In this document: positions 17,189 through 25,840 of the stretch, piece by piece
Numbering within the stretch: the stretch's first letter is position 1
Layout of the letters: each line of letters starts with the position of its first letter
Origin: Acidobacteriota bacterium
GTDB lineage: Bacteria > Acidobacteriota > Terriglobia > Acidiferrales > UBA7541
Direction of reading: 5' to 3'
Assembly: GCA_027307115.1 (NCBI GenBank)
Contig: DAHUXN010000054.1
Coordinates: forward strand, 1-55,521
DNA: 55,521 nucleotides
Position numbers and translations under genes: made by a program
The notes under the pieces: model-generated
The model's input: the letters and a program-made list of their open reading frames with translations, nothing else
Told to the model about the DNA's origin: nothing
Database searches by the model: none

Positions 17189-18669
17189 GATTTGTGCGCC
17201 ACCGTTCCCTTCCCTAGGATTTCGAGCAATCGGCCGCACAGGCCGTCGAAGCTGCCATTTGACATGACGAGCACAAGATCGCCGGGGACAAGTTCCGCGC
17301 CTAAAAAGCCGGCGATTTCGCTTGCGGACGCAAGGGCGCGCGCGGTTTTGCCGAGTTTGCGGATGGCCCGCGTAACATATTCAGGATCGAGGCGTTCCTC
17401 GTCGGATAAAAGTTGGGCGCGATTCACCGCGCCGAGCACGGCGCCGTCGGCCATCGAGAGCGCCGACGCAAGATCGTCTTGAAAAATACGGCGGCGCATG
17501 GTGTTCGAGCGCGGCTCGAAGGCGACCCAGAGTTTGCGCTGGGGCCAGCGCGAGCGAGCGGCTTCAATGGTGGCGCGAATGGCGGTGGGATGGTGAGCAA
17601 AATCCTCAACGACCAATACACCGCCGACTTCACCTTTGATGTCCATGCGGCGGCGCACGCCCTGAAATTTCGCGAGCGCGACTTCCATCGCTTCGCATTC
17701 GACGCCGCGCGTGAACGACGTTGCGACGCAGGCCAGCGCGTTCATCACATTGTGACGGCCGGCGAGGGGCATACGAAGGCGCGCCACTTCCTCGCCATGA
17801 TAGGCGACGCGGAAATGCGTCATGCCCTCGCGCCACTCAATGTCGCCCGCGTACCAGTCCATCTCCGGCGCGAGCCCGTATTTTTCGACGGTGCAGAATG
17901 CCTTCGACGTGCAGGCGACAAGGTTCGGCGCCTCACCCCACACGAGAATTCTGCCGCGGCGCGGCACCAAATTCACAAGCCGCCGGAATTGCAATTCAAT
18001 TGCGGCCAGATCCGAGTAGATGTCCGCGTGATCGAATTCGAGCGAAGTCAAAATCAACTCGTCGGGATGATAATGCAGAAACTTCGGAGCTTTGTCGAAA
18101 TACGCGGAATCGTATTCGTCGCCTTCGATGATGAATTCATCGCCGCCGCCGAGTCCATAGCTCTTGTCGCCGAAATTCGGAACCACTCCGCCGACAAGAA
18201 AATCCGGATGGCGGTTCGCGACATGAAAAATCCAGGAGAGCATCGCGGTGGTGGTCGTCTTTCCGTGCGTTCCGGCAATTACGATTGAAGTGTGGCCGGG
18301 CAAAAACAGTTCTTCGAGTGTCTGCGGCATCGACCAGTACGGAATCTTTTCGTCGAGCGCGGCTTCAAGTTCCGGATTGCCGCGAGAGATTGCGTTGCCG
18401 ACGACGATTAAATCCGGCACAGGCTTCACATTTTCCGGGCGAAAGCCTTCCGTCCAGGAAATTCCGAGAGCGGAAAGGAGCGTGGAGGCCGGAGGGTACA
18501 CGCCCGTGTCGGATCCCGTCACTGTGTAGCCGCGCTCCTTCAACATGCCAGCGACCGGGGCCATAGCCGCGCCGCCGATTCCAAGCAGATGAATGTGCCG
18601 GAGAGTTTGTTTCAGGAGCGTCGTGACTTGTCTCCTCGCTTGGTTTCGTGATGCGGCGCGTTGGCGCAT
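17185..18669 (-). CDS. mpl: UDP-N-acetylmuramate:L-Ala-gamma-D-Glu-meso-DAP ligase
   Basis: A Mur-ligase family enzyme that attaches recovered murein tripeptide to UDP-MurNAc in cell-wall recycling. Seen: the N-terminal nucleotide-binding HLLGIGGAAMAP (27-38), P-loop GTHGKTTT at 133-140, and central and C-terminal ligase domains ending in VLVMSNGSFDGL. From ATG 18669 it has 494 residues, versus about 457 in E. coli, and overlaps the end of ldcA by 58 bases. The true start is unclear: AGGAG near 18624 precedes no ATG/GTG/TTG but is followed by ACG ACG CTC CTG just before the conserved core. It shares its stop region with the M61 gene (GTGA). Confidence 0.9.
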   Translation of the reverse strand: MRQRAASRNQARRQVTTLLKQTLRHIHLLGIGGAAMAPVAGMLKERGYTVTGSDTGVYPPASTLLSALGISWTEGFRPENVKPVPDLIVVGNAISRGNPELEAALDEKIPYWSMPQTLEELFLPGHTSIVIAGTHGKTTTTAMLSWIFHVANRHPDFLVGGVVPNFGDKSYGLGGGDEFIIEGDEYDSAYFDKAPKFLHYHPDELILTSLEFDHADIYSDLAAIELQFRRLVNLVPRRGRILVWGEAPNLVACTSKAFCTVEKYGLAPEMDWYAGDIEWREGMTHFRVAYHGEEVARLRMPLAGRHNVMNALACVATSFTRGVECEAMEVALAKFQGVRRRMDIKGEVGGVLVVEDFAHHPTAIRATIEAARSRWPQRKLWVAFEPRSNTMRRRIFQDDLASALSMADGAVLGAVNRAQLLSDEERLDPEYVTRAIRKLGKTARALASASEIAGFLGAELVPGDLVLVMSNGSFDGLCGRLLEILGKGTVAHKS

Positions 18670-19592
18670 GCGGGTTCGAGAATTTCCAGGCGGCCGCTGC
18701 CGTGGGCAACGAGGCGGGCCTTGATTCCGAGCGGAATCGTGAGCATGGCGCGCGGCGTGTGCCCGACGGGCGCTCCCCACACGGCGGGAATTTTCAGCGG
18801 CTCGATGATTCTCTCAAACACGTCGCGCACCGATGTGTTGCCCGGCGGCACTTCGCATTCTGGAAATTCGCCCAAAACCATTGCGCGCACGCCCTTGAAT
18901 TTTCCAGCCTGTCGCAAGTGTGTCAACGCGCGATCGACCTGGTATGGCTTCATGCCACGATCTTCGAGCAGTAGAATCGCGCCGCTGGCTTGAATTTCCC
19001 AGGGCGTTCCGAGCGTGGCTTCGACCAGTGTGAGACATCCGCCCGCAAGAGTGCCCTCGGCTTGCCCGAAGAAAAGAGTTTCACCGCGGAGATCGATTTT
19101 CCAGGCGTGGCTCGTCTGCGTAAGCGCCTGCTGAAACGATTCGGAATCGTAGCCTCCGGCAACGTCGGCGCCTTTGTCAAAACCAGAGGCAACCATTGGG
19201 CCGTAGAAGGTCACCCAGCGTTTCTTGCGCCACAAAAAAAGTTGCAGCAGCGTGATGTCGCTATATCCGAGGAGCGCCTTCGGCGATTTCAGGCAACGCG
19301 TATCCAGGCGGTCGAGCAAATATCCGGAGCCGTATCCGCCACGGGCGCAAATCACGGCGCGTGAAGCGTTCTCCTCGAGCGCACGTGAGAACTTCGCGAG
19401 CCGCTCCTCCGCGCCACCGGCAAAATATCCCTGGCGAGCCAGGACGCGCGGATCCCAGCGCGCTTCGTAGCCGAGACGCTCCAGTTCCTCGCAGCCTTTG
19501 CGCAGCGCGGCTTCTTCAACGGGACTGGCGGGCGCAACGATTCGCACTGTATTCCCGCGTTCGAGCGGCGGCGGCTTGATGACAGGTGGCAT
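18612..19592 (-). CDS. ldcA: LD-carboxypeptidase (peptidase S66)
   Basis: A 326-residue cytoplasmic serine peptidase of family S66 that cleaves the terminal D-Ala from murein tetrapeptide, producing the tripeptide used by Mpl. The nucleophile element RGGYGS lies at 84-89 with the serine at 89, and the C-terminal part carries the acidic VEATLGTPWEI segment and the histidine in GHTPRAMLTIPLG, matching the Ser-Glu-His arrangement of the family. It overlaps mpl by 58 bases, so ldcA-mpl-M61 form one operon for peptidoglycan recycling. Confidence 0.92.
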   Translation of the reverse strand: MPPVIKPPPLERGNTVRIVAPASPVEEAALRKGCEELERLGYEARWDPRVLARQGYFAGGAEERLAKFSRALEENASRAVICARGGYGSGYLLDRLDTRCLKSPKALLGYSDITLLQLFLWRKKRWVTFYGPMVASGFDKGADVAGGYDSESFQQALTQTSHAWKIDLRGETLFFGQAEGTLAGGCLTLVEATLGTPWEIQASGAILLLEDRGMKPYQVDRALTHLRQAGKFKGVRAMVLGEFPECEVPPGNTSVRDVFERIIEPLKIPAVWGAPVGHTPRAMLTIPLGIKARLVAHGSGRLEILEPACANAPHHETKRGDKSRRS

Positions 19593-19710
19593 GTGACGGC
19601 ACCGAGCATAGAAAACTTCCGAAGGCGAGTCCAGCGAACGAATGGGCGGCGCGTCCGATTAGTTCACTCCGGCAAAGGCGAGCACACCACGGACGCTGAC
19701 TCTAAATGCG

Positions 19711-20379
19711 TCAACTATCGCGTTGAAACTCCACGGGGACTGTTTCGCAACGCGCGGAGAGAGCGCTGAGGCGCTTGAGCAATTCATGTTCCTGCGGCGC
19801 GCTGATGTCCGCGTCGAATTCAATTACGGATTCGTTGGCAACGCGGCGCAATTCGGAATGTTGAATCGGGATTTTCAGGTCCTGGAAAATTTCACGCGCC
19901 TGCTTCATGACCGCATCGCCATCTTTGGCGGTTAAACGAAACGTGGTGAGACGCGCCTTGATTCCCAAGCGCGTTTCCGCCCAGCCGACAGCGGTCAGCG
20001 AAATCAGGATTAGCGCGGTGGCAAAAATGGAGGTGACATACATGCCCGTGCCCACGCCCATTCCAACCGCGGCGGTGGCCCAAACGGTGGCGGCGGTGGT
20101 GAGCCCGACCACGTTGCCGCGTTCGCGCAGGATCACGCCCGCGCCAAGAAAGCCGATTCCGGCAATGATTTGCGCCGCGATTCGCGTGTGGTCATCTTCG
20201 GGATGCGTGGCGGCTATCGCGGAAATAATCATGAAGAAGCATGCGCCCATGCAAATCAACATGCTCGTGCGCAAACCGGCGGCTTTGCGGCGGAGATTGC
20301 GTTCGAGTCCCACCACGCCGCCGAGCGCCGCGGAGAGCAAAAGCTTGCCTGCAATCGTGTACGTTAAATCGATGGCCAT
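19711..20379 (-). CDS. MgtC/SapB family membrane protein
   Basis: A 222-residue protein with about five transmembrane helices in the first 140 residues and a soluble C-terminal domain. The N-terminal pattern GGVVGLERNLRRKAAGLRT and GAGVILRERGNVVGLTTAA are hallmarks of MgtC/SapB proteins. Family members are linked to magnesium limitation, acid tolerance and control of ATP synthase; the exact role here is unknown. I use ATG 20379, with GGAA 5 bases upstream, rather than the adjacent GTG at 20382. Confidence 0.88.
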   Translation of the reverse strand: MAIDLTYTIAGKLLLSAALGGVVGLERNLRRKAAGLRTSMLICMGACFFMIISAIAATHPEDDHTRIAAQIIAGIGFLGAGVILRERGNVVGLTTAATVWATAAVGMGVGTGMYVTSIFATALILISLTAVGWAETRLGIKARLTTFRLTAKDGDAVMKQAREIFQDLKIPIQHSELRRVANESVIEFDADISAPQEHELLKRLSALSARCETVPVEFQRDS

Positions 20380-20508
20380 CACGTTTCCGTCGCGCGGGTG
20401 ATTCTACTCTCTCCGGCGCCTTAGAGAGGAAATCCTTTTTCAACGCTGCGAGGTATCTCACAATCGTTCTTGGCAAGAGCTGTGCGGTGCAGGGACTAAA
20501 AGCGAAAA

Positions 20509-20544
20509 GCAGATCCCTCGTCGCATGGCGGCTCGGGATGACAC
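20509..20544 (+). repeat. Palindromic repeat core, copy E
   Basis: It begins GCAGATCCCTCGTCGC, contains the imperfect palindrome GCATGGCGGC and ends CGGGATGACAC. It is the same family as the repeat ends flanking the GIY-YIG gene at 36.2-36.9 kb. Confidence 0.75.
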
Positions 20545-20698
20545 ACTCGCGGTGAGGCGTTGGCGGGACGGATGAAGACGCGCCCTGACAACAACCATCT
20601 AGCATGCGAGGTGGCACAGGCGGGCTCAGACTCCCTGAAACGATTCATAAGATGGCTGGAGGTGAACATTCGGGACGGGAGGCGCGGCAAAACGAAAA

Positions 20699-20733
20699 GC
20701 AGATCCCTGGCCGCGTTGCTCGTCGGGATGACG
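20699..20733 (+). repeat. Palindromic repeat core, copy F
   Basis: It begins GCAGATCCCTGGCCGC and ends CGGGATGACG, in the same direction as copy E and 190 bases after it. It has a degenerate centre. No inverted partner is visible nearby. Confidence 0.7.
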
Positions 20734-20879
20734 AATGCAGGGCGAGGTGCTTCCGGTGCGGCTGAAGCCTGCGCGCGGCGGGCGTCTCGGCGTCACGTCA
20801 AAGGCCTCACGTCAGCCCGGCACGGATCGCCGGGCGGGACGTGAGCTACAGCGCGGATGTCAGCAGAGGCAGACGGCGC

Positions 20880-21788
20880 CTAAAGCTTTATGTGCATCAT
20901 GCGAACGAGCTGGCGCGCGCGGGATTCGGCTTCGCGGCGTTTGATTGCACGCAATCGCTCGACGCCCAATTTTTCCACCGCGAAACTTCCGAGTACCGAG
21001 CCATACACCATCGCGCGGCGCAGCGAAACGTGATTGGCCTGGGCGTGGCTGGCGAGATAGCCCATGAAACCGCCGGCAAAACTGTCGCCCGCGCCCGTCG
21101 GGTCGTGGACTTCCTCGAGCGGATAAGCGGGAACAGCCAAAATGGAATCACGATGGAACATCATCGAGCCGTACTCGCCGCGCTTGATGACAAGCGCTTT
21201 TGGCCCCATGCGCAAAACGCTTCGCGCGGCGCGCAGCAAGTTGCTTTCTCCCGCAAGCTGGCATGCCTCTTCGTCATTGATGAGCAGCGCGTCGATTAAT
21301 TTCAAGGTTTTTTCGAGTTCGGCGCGCGTGCCGGAGATCCAGTAATTCATCGTGTCGAGCGCGACAAGTTTTGGACGGCGGCGCATTTGCTTGAGGACGT
21401 TTCGCTGGAGCTGCGGGTCGATATTGCCGAGGAAGACAAATGAGGAATCGCGATAGGCGTCCGGCAACTTTGGCTGAAAAGCGGCGAAGACATTCAAATC
21501 GGTCCGCAATGTTTCGCGGGTCCGCAGATCATCGCTGTAGCGGCCGGCCCAGAAAAAACTTTTGCCGGCGGCGCGTTCCAGGCCGGCGAGGTCAATTTTT
21601 CTGCCGTGGAATACGGCTTCATCGTTCGCGGCGAAGTCTTCGCCGACCACGCCGACGAGTCGCACAGGCGAAAACAATGATGCCGCGAGCGAAAAATACG
21701 TAGCCGCGCCGCCGACGGTGCGCTCCGTCTTGCCGAACGGTGTCTCGATGGCATCGAACGCAACAGAACCGACAACAAGCAATGACAT
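20880..21788 (-). CDS. PfkB/ribokinase-family sugar or nucleoside kinase
   Basis: A 302-residue kinase with the family signature DPTGAGDSF at 229-237 (catalytic Asp235) and an N-terminal substrate-binding GGAATYFSLAAS region at 26-37. PfkB kinases phosphorylate sugars, nucleosides or sugar phosphates in the cytoplasm. It lies 18 bases after the mtnP stop on the same strand with AGAGGAA before its ATG, so the two are co-transcribed. Its substrate may therefore be a product of MtnP (methylthioribose 1-phosphate, ribose 1-phosphate) or adenosine; that is inference and the sequence alone does not decide. Confidence 0.88.
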   Translation of the reverse strand: MSLLVVGSVAFDAIETPFGKTERTVGGAATYFSLAASLFSPVRLVGVVGEDFAANDEAVFHGRKIDLAGLERAAGKSFFWAGRYSDDLRTRETLRTDLNVFAAFQPKLPDAYRDSSFVFLGNIDPQLQRNVLKQMRRRPKLVALDTMNYWISGTRAELEKTLKLIDALLINDEEACQLAGESNLLRAARSVLRMGPKALVIKRGEYGSMMFHRDSILAVPAYPLEEVHDPTGAGDSFAGGFMGYLASHAQANHVSLRRAMVYGSVLGSFAVEKLGVERLRAIKRREAESRARQLVRMMHIKL

Positions 21789-21806
21789 TGGGAATTCCTC
21801 TCGTGT

Positions 21807-22718
21807 TCAGGAAATGTATTTACCGATAATCGGAGCGAGGCGCCGCTTCGTTGCCGCGGGAATCAGTTTGCGGTCGGTCAAAATCGCATGCGCGAGAGCG
21901 GAGGCGCATTTGCAATCGCGGGCGTTTGGCAGAGTGCGGACGGTTTCGCGAATCACGCGCTGAACGTTCGCGGCATTTTTCGTGAGATTGGCGATGATGT
22001 CGGGCACGGAAACGGAATCGTGTTCGGGATGCCAGCAATCGTAGTCGGTGATCATGGCGACGGTGGCGTAGCAAATCTCGGCTTCGCGCGCGAGCTTGGC
22101 TTCGGTCAGATTGGTCATGCCGATCACGTCGAAACGCGACTGGCGATAGAAATGCGATTCGGCGAGCGTGGAAAATTGCGGGCCTTCCATGCAGACATAA
22201 GTTCCCTTCGCATGGGCTGTCACGGCGGCGCGAGAGCATGCGTCCGCCAGCGACTTCGCCAGTTGCCCGCACGTGGGCTTGTCAAATCCGACGTGGGCCA
22301 CGATTCCATCGCCGAAAAAAGTGGCGATGCGGCCGCGGGTGCGGTCGAAAAACTGGTCCGGAATCAGGAATTCGAGGGGATGCAAATCCTCGCGCAAAGA
22401 ACCGACGGCGCTGACGGAGAGAATGCGTTCCACGCCGAGGGTTTTCATCGCGTAAATATTGGCGCGGTAATTGATTTCGCCGGGGGAAAAGCGATGGCCG
22501 CGTCCGTGACGCGAGAGAAATGCGACGCGTTTGCCTTCGAGCGTGCCGATGACAAATGCATCGGAAGGAGCGCCGAAGGGAGTTTTCACGCGAATTTCCC
22601 GCGCGTCAGTTAGGCCCGCCATCGAGTAAAGCCCGCTGCCGCCGATGATGCCGATGCGCACTGGTTCGCTCGCCGCGCGCTTCGCTGCTTTTCGGTTTGT
22701 CGCCATTCTCCTCACCAT
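21807..22718 (-). CDS. mtnP: S-methyl-5'-thioadenosine phosphorylase
   Basis: A 303-residue purine nucleoside phosphorylase-fold enzyme (PNP/MTAP family) that splits methylthioadenosine with phosphate into adenine and methylthioribose 1-phosphate. Seen: IGIIGGSGLYSM near the N-terminus, FLSRHGRGH phosphate-site motif, INYRANIYAMK, the substrate segment CMEGPQFSTLAESHFYR and GMTNLTEAKLARE. These fit MTAP better than ordinary PNP. The start could be ATG 22718 or the internal ATG 22706; neither has a well-spaced ribosome site. It is followed by the PfkB kinase. Confidence 0.9.
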   Translation of the reverse strand: MVRRMATNRKAAKRAASEPVRIGIIGGSGLYSMAGLTDAREIRVKTPFGAPSDAFVIGTLEGKRVAFLSRHGRGHRFSPGEINYRANIYAMKTLGVERILSVSAVGSLREDLHPLEFLIPDQFFDRTRGRIATFFGDGIVAHVGFDKPTCGQLAKSLADACSRAAVTAHAKGTYVCMEGPQFSTLAESHFYRQSRFDVIGMTNLTEAKLAREAEICYATVAMITDYDCWHPEHDSVSVPDIIANLTKNAANVQRVIRETVRTLPNARDCKCASALAHAILTDRKLIPAATKRRLAPIIGKYIS

Positions 22719-22746
22719 TCATTGTTTCAGGAATCGTGTACAGGAC

Positions 22747-23586
22747 TCAATCGATTTGAGCCGGCTCCGCTTCGTAATTTCCGTTGCGCTCACGCAAATA
22801 CGCTGCGCGAACGACAGTGTCGTGCGCGAAGAGCGCGAGCCAACCGTTCGTTGCAATTTGCGGGAGCCACTTCTTTCTGCTTTCGAGCGTGGTAAGCGGA
22901 AAAAGATCGAACCCCATTATCCATGCCAGCGGCAGATGCGCGGTGGTCGGCACAAGATCAGCTAGAAAAATGGCGGTCTTGCCGGCGCCCGTGAGCTTGA
23001 CGCACTGCATTGCGTGCGTATGCCCCGGAACGGGAAAAACGGTGACGCCGGGAACAATTTCCGTTTCGCCTTCGAGGAGCCACCACTGGCCCGCCTCTTC
23101 GACGGGCAGATAATTCTCGGAAATAAAACTGGCGCGATCGCGCTCGGTGGGATTCTTCGCATGCTCGAAATCTTTTTTCTGCACGACGTAGCGAGCATTG
23201 GGAAATGTGGGACGTGCTTTGCCATTTACCATGCGGGTGTTCCAGCCGCAATGATCGAAATGCAGATGCGTGTTGATGACGAAGTCGACGTTTTCGGGCT
23301 TCACTCCGTGTGCCGCGAGCTGATCGGGAAATCTTGGCGAGCCTTCGAAAGCATAAATGTCGCGCCGCTTGGCGTCCCATTTGTCGCCCGCACCCGTTTC
23401 GACGAGAATCGTTTTACCCGCGGCGCGAATCAGGAGGCAATTCATCGCGAGCACAATGCGATTGCGATCGTCGGCGGGCGATTTTTTCTCCCACATCGGT
23501 TTCGGTATTACGCCAAACATCGCGCCGCCGTCGAGACGCAACGTGCCGTCGTTCAGAATCAGAAATTCCAAATCGCCCAGTCTCAC
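22747..23586 (-). CDS. MBL-fold metallo-hydrolase
   Basis: A 279-residue metallo-beta-lactamase-fold protein with the metal-binding motif HLHFDH at 107-112, a further PVPGHTHAM histidine site near 177, and an acidic FLADLVPTTAH site near 200. It resembles the quorum-quenching-lactonase/MBL subgroup by layout, but the substrate cannot be told. It starts at GTG 23586, overlapping the meaB stop as GTGA, so it is translationally coupled to meaB. Confidence 0.87.
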   Translation of the reverse strand: MRLGDLEFLILNDGTLRLDGGAMFGVIPKPMWEKKSPADDRNRIVLAMNCLLIRAAGKTILVETGAGDKWDAKRRDIYAFEGSPRFPDQLAAHGVKPENVDFVINTHLHFDHCGWNTRMVNGKARPTFPNARYVVQKKDFEHAKNPTERDRASFISENYLPVEEAGQWWLLEGETEIVPGVTVFPVPGHTHAMQCVKLTGAGKTAIFLADLVPTTAHLPLAWIMGFDLFPLTTLESRKKWLPQIATNGWLALFAHDTVVRAAYLRERNGNYEAEPAQID

Positions 23587-24566
23587 CGCTCACTCCCCAG
23601 TCCTGCTCTTTTGAGCATCTCGTTTACCGCGGAATATGGATCGCGCTTGCGCTCGGCGACTTCCGCCGCCAATGATTCGAGCGTGCCGTCCGTGGCGAGT
23701 TTGTCCACCACGCGCCGCACGAGACGCTCGCGCAGCAAGTTCAGCAAACGCTCGCGCCACAAAGCGATCTCTTTCGCACGACGTTCGGATTTTCCGTGGA
23801 AATGCGCACGGAAACGTTCGATTTCTCGCGACAGTTCGTCGATGCCTTGATTCTCGGTGGCCACCGTCAGGACAATTGGCGGCTTCCAACCGTTTCTTTC
23901 GGGCACAAGCTGCAAAATGGCGTGGAGTTGCTGCTTGAAACGATCGGCGCCTTCGCGGTCCGCTTTGTTCAACACGAAAATATCGGCAATCTCCATCAGA
24001 CCGGCTTTCAAGTTCTGGACATCGTCGCCCATTCCGGGGACGAGCACGACAAGAGTGCAATCGGCCAGGCGCACAATTTCCACTTCGCCCTGACCAACGC
24101 CGACGGTCTCGACAAGCACGTAGTGTTTTCCCGCCGCGTCAAGGAGAAGAGCTGCGTCGCTGGTGGCTTGCGAAAGTCCGCCGAGCGAACCGCGCGTGGC
24201 CATGGAGCGAATGAAAACTCCGCTATCTGAGGCGTGGCCTTGCATGCGTATGCGGTCGCCAAGAATCGCGCCGCCCGTGAATGGACTCGACGGATCGACG
24301 GCAATCACGCCAACGGTTTGCTTCTGCGAACGGTAATGCGCCGCCATGCGGTCGACCAGCGTGCTCTTCCCTGTGCCGGGGGCTCCCGTGATGCCGATGC
24401 AATATGAGTTTCCCGTGTGGGGGAAAAGCTCGCGCATCAGATTTTCCGCGTCGCCGGTGCGATTTTCTATTTCCGTCATCGCGCGAGAGACGGCGCGGAC
24501 GTCGCCGGCGCGCACTTGTTCCGCCCACTGGGCGATGGTGATAGACGGTGTGGAAGCCACGGGCAT
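23583..24566 (-). CDS. meaB: Methylmalonyl-CoA mutase-associated GTPase MeaB
   Basis: A 327-residue G3E-type P-loop GTPase. The Walker A motif GAPGTGKST is at 61-69, with AVDPSSPFTGGAILGDRIRM just after and the NKADREGAD base-recognition motif around 204. MeaB protects and reloads B12-dependent methylmalonyl-CoA mutase. No mutase gene is in this window. It lies 12 bases downstream of the acyl-CoA dehydrogenase stop, suggesting a small operon for acyl-CoA (propionate or branched-chain) metabolism. Confidence 0.93.
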   Translation of the reverse strand: MPVASTPSITIAQWAEQVRAGDVRAVSRAMTEIENRTGDAENLMRELFPHTGNSYCIGITGAPGTGKSTLVDRMAAHYRSQKQTVGVIAVDPSSPFTGGAILGDRIRMQGHASDSGVFIRSMATRGSLGGLSQATSDAALLLDAAGKHYVLVETVGVGQGEVEIVRLADCTLVVLVPGMGDDVQNLKAGLMEIADIFVLNKADREGADRFKQQLHAILQLVPERNGWKPPIVLTVATENQGIDELSREIERFRAHFHGKSERRAKEIALWRERLLNLLRERLVRRVVDKLATDGTLESLAAEVAERKRDPYSAVNEMLKRAGLGSER

Positions 24567-24578
24567 CGATGCGCGGCC

Positions 24579-25745
24579 CTAACCTTTTCCAAGAAGCTGG
24601 CGAGCGATCACCAGGCGCTGAATTTCGCTGGTGCCTTCACCAATCGTGCAGAGTTTGACGTCGCGATAATATTTCTCCGCCGGGTAATCCTTGATAAAGC
24701 CGTAGCCGCCGAAGATTTGCACCGCTTCATTGGCGACGCGGACGGCGACTTCCGCGGCAAAAAGTTTGGCCATGCTGGATTCGCGCGTGAAGCGGACGCC
24801 TTCGCCGCCCGCATTGCGCGATTTGTCGGCGAGAAACGCCGATTGCCAGACGAGCAGGCGAGCGGCTTCGATTTCCGTGGCCATGTCCGCGAGCTTGAAC
24901 TGAATGGCCTGAAACTCGCTGATGGTTTTGCCGAATTGCTTGCGCTGCTTCGCGTATTTCACGGCGGCTTCGTACGCGCCCTGAGCCATACCTAACGCGA
25001 GCGCGGCAATCGAAATGCGGCCGCCATCGAGAACCTGCAAGCTGTTGATGAAACCTTCGCCTTCTTTTCCGAGGAGATTTTCGGCGGGCACGCGGCAGTC
25101 GCTGAAAATCACTTCGGATGTGTCGCTGGCGCGCATACCCAACTTGTTCTCTTTTTTGCCGGGGCGAAATCCTTGCGTGTTTTTCTCGATGATAAATGCG
25201 GAGATGCCGTGCTGCTTTTTCGCGGCGTCCGTGACGGCCATGGCGACGCAAACGTCGGCGTAGTGGCCATTGGTGGTGAAGGTCTTTGCGCCGTTGAGCA
25301 CCCAGCCGCCGTCTTTTTGCGCTGCGACGGTGCGCGTGCCGCCCGCGTCGGAACCCGCGCCTGGCTCGGTGAGGGACCAGCAGCCAAGTTTTTTTCCAGT
25401 CGTCAGGCCGGGGAGATATTTTTGCTTTTGCGCTTCGGTGCCGAATTTATAGATGTGATTCGAGCACAGCGAATTGTGTGCGGCGACGATAAGTCCCACG
25501 GAGCCGTCCACGCGCGACAGTTCCTCGATGACGATGGAGTATTCGAGATAGCCGAGTCCCGCGCCGCCGTATTTTTCAGGGAAAATAACGCCGAGCAATC
25601 CCATTTCGCCGAGCTGAGGAATGATTTCCGCTGGAAATTTGGAGGCTTCGTCCCACTCCATCACGTGCGGAGCGATTTCACCTTCGGCGAATTCGCGGAC
25701 GGTGCGCCGGAGGTGCTGCTGTTCATCAGTTAGAGAGAAATCCAC
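24579..25745 (-). CDS. Acyl-CoA dehydrogenase
   Basis: A 388-residue FAD-dependent acyl-CoA dehydrogenase of normal length. Seen: the N-terminal [20 protein letters not shown] helix, the signature [14 protein letters not shown] near 120, and the C-terminal catalytic region with GEGTSEIQR, where the glutamate at about 370 acts as base. It oxidises acyl-CoA to enoyl-CoA, passing electrons to ETF. It resembles short/branched-chain or isovaleryl-type members, and the adjacent meaB supports a role in short- or branched-chain acyl-CoA breakdown. Confidence 0.92.
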   Translation of the reverse strand: MDFSLTDEQQHLRRTVREFAEGEIAPHVMEWDEASKFPAEIIPQLGEMGLLGVIFPEKYGGAGLGYLEYSIVIEELSRVDGSVGLIVAAHNSLCSNHIYKFGTEAQKQKYLPGLTTGKKLGCWSLTEPGAGSDAGGTRTVAAQKDGGWVLNGAKTFTTNGHYADVCVAMAVTDAAKKQHGISAFIIEKNTQGFRPGKKENKLGMRASDTSEVIFSDCRVPAENLLGKEGEGFINSLQVLDGGRISIAALALGMAQGAYEAAVKYAKQRKQFGKTISEFQAIQFKLADMATEIEAARLLVWQSAFLADKSRNAGGEGVRFTRESSMAKLFAAEVAVRVANEAVQIFGGYGFIKDYPAEKYYRDVKLCTIGEGTSEIQRLVIARQLLGKG

Positions 25746-25840
25746 GTCACCTCACGTTTCGAGCGAAGCTCGCGCGAACAAACAAAAACTTTACCACACC
25801 CCTGACATGGGCGAAAAGCAGCTCCGGCCGATCGTGACAT

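Larger units (their letters stand above)
20380..20879. other. Repeat-rich spacer without a gene
   Basis: About 500 bases between the MgtC gene start and the PfkB gene end. I see no convincing gene. It holds two same-direction copies of the GIY-YIG-associated repeat core (20509-20544, 20699-20733) and a hairpin element with arms GCCCGGC/GCCGGGC at 20817-20840, followed by GGGACGTGAGCTAC, a motif that also recurs near the permease genes. Confidence 0.6.
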
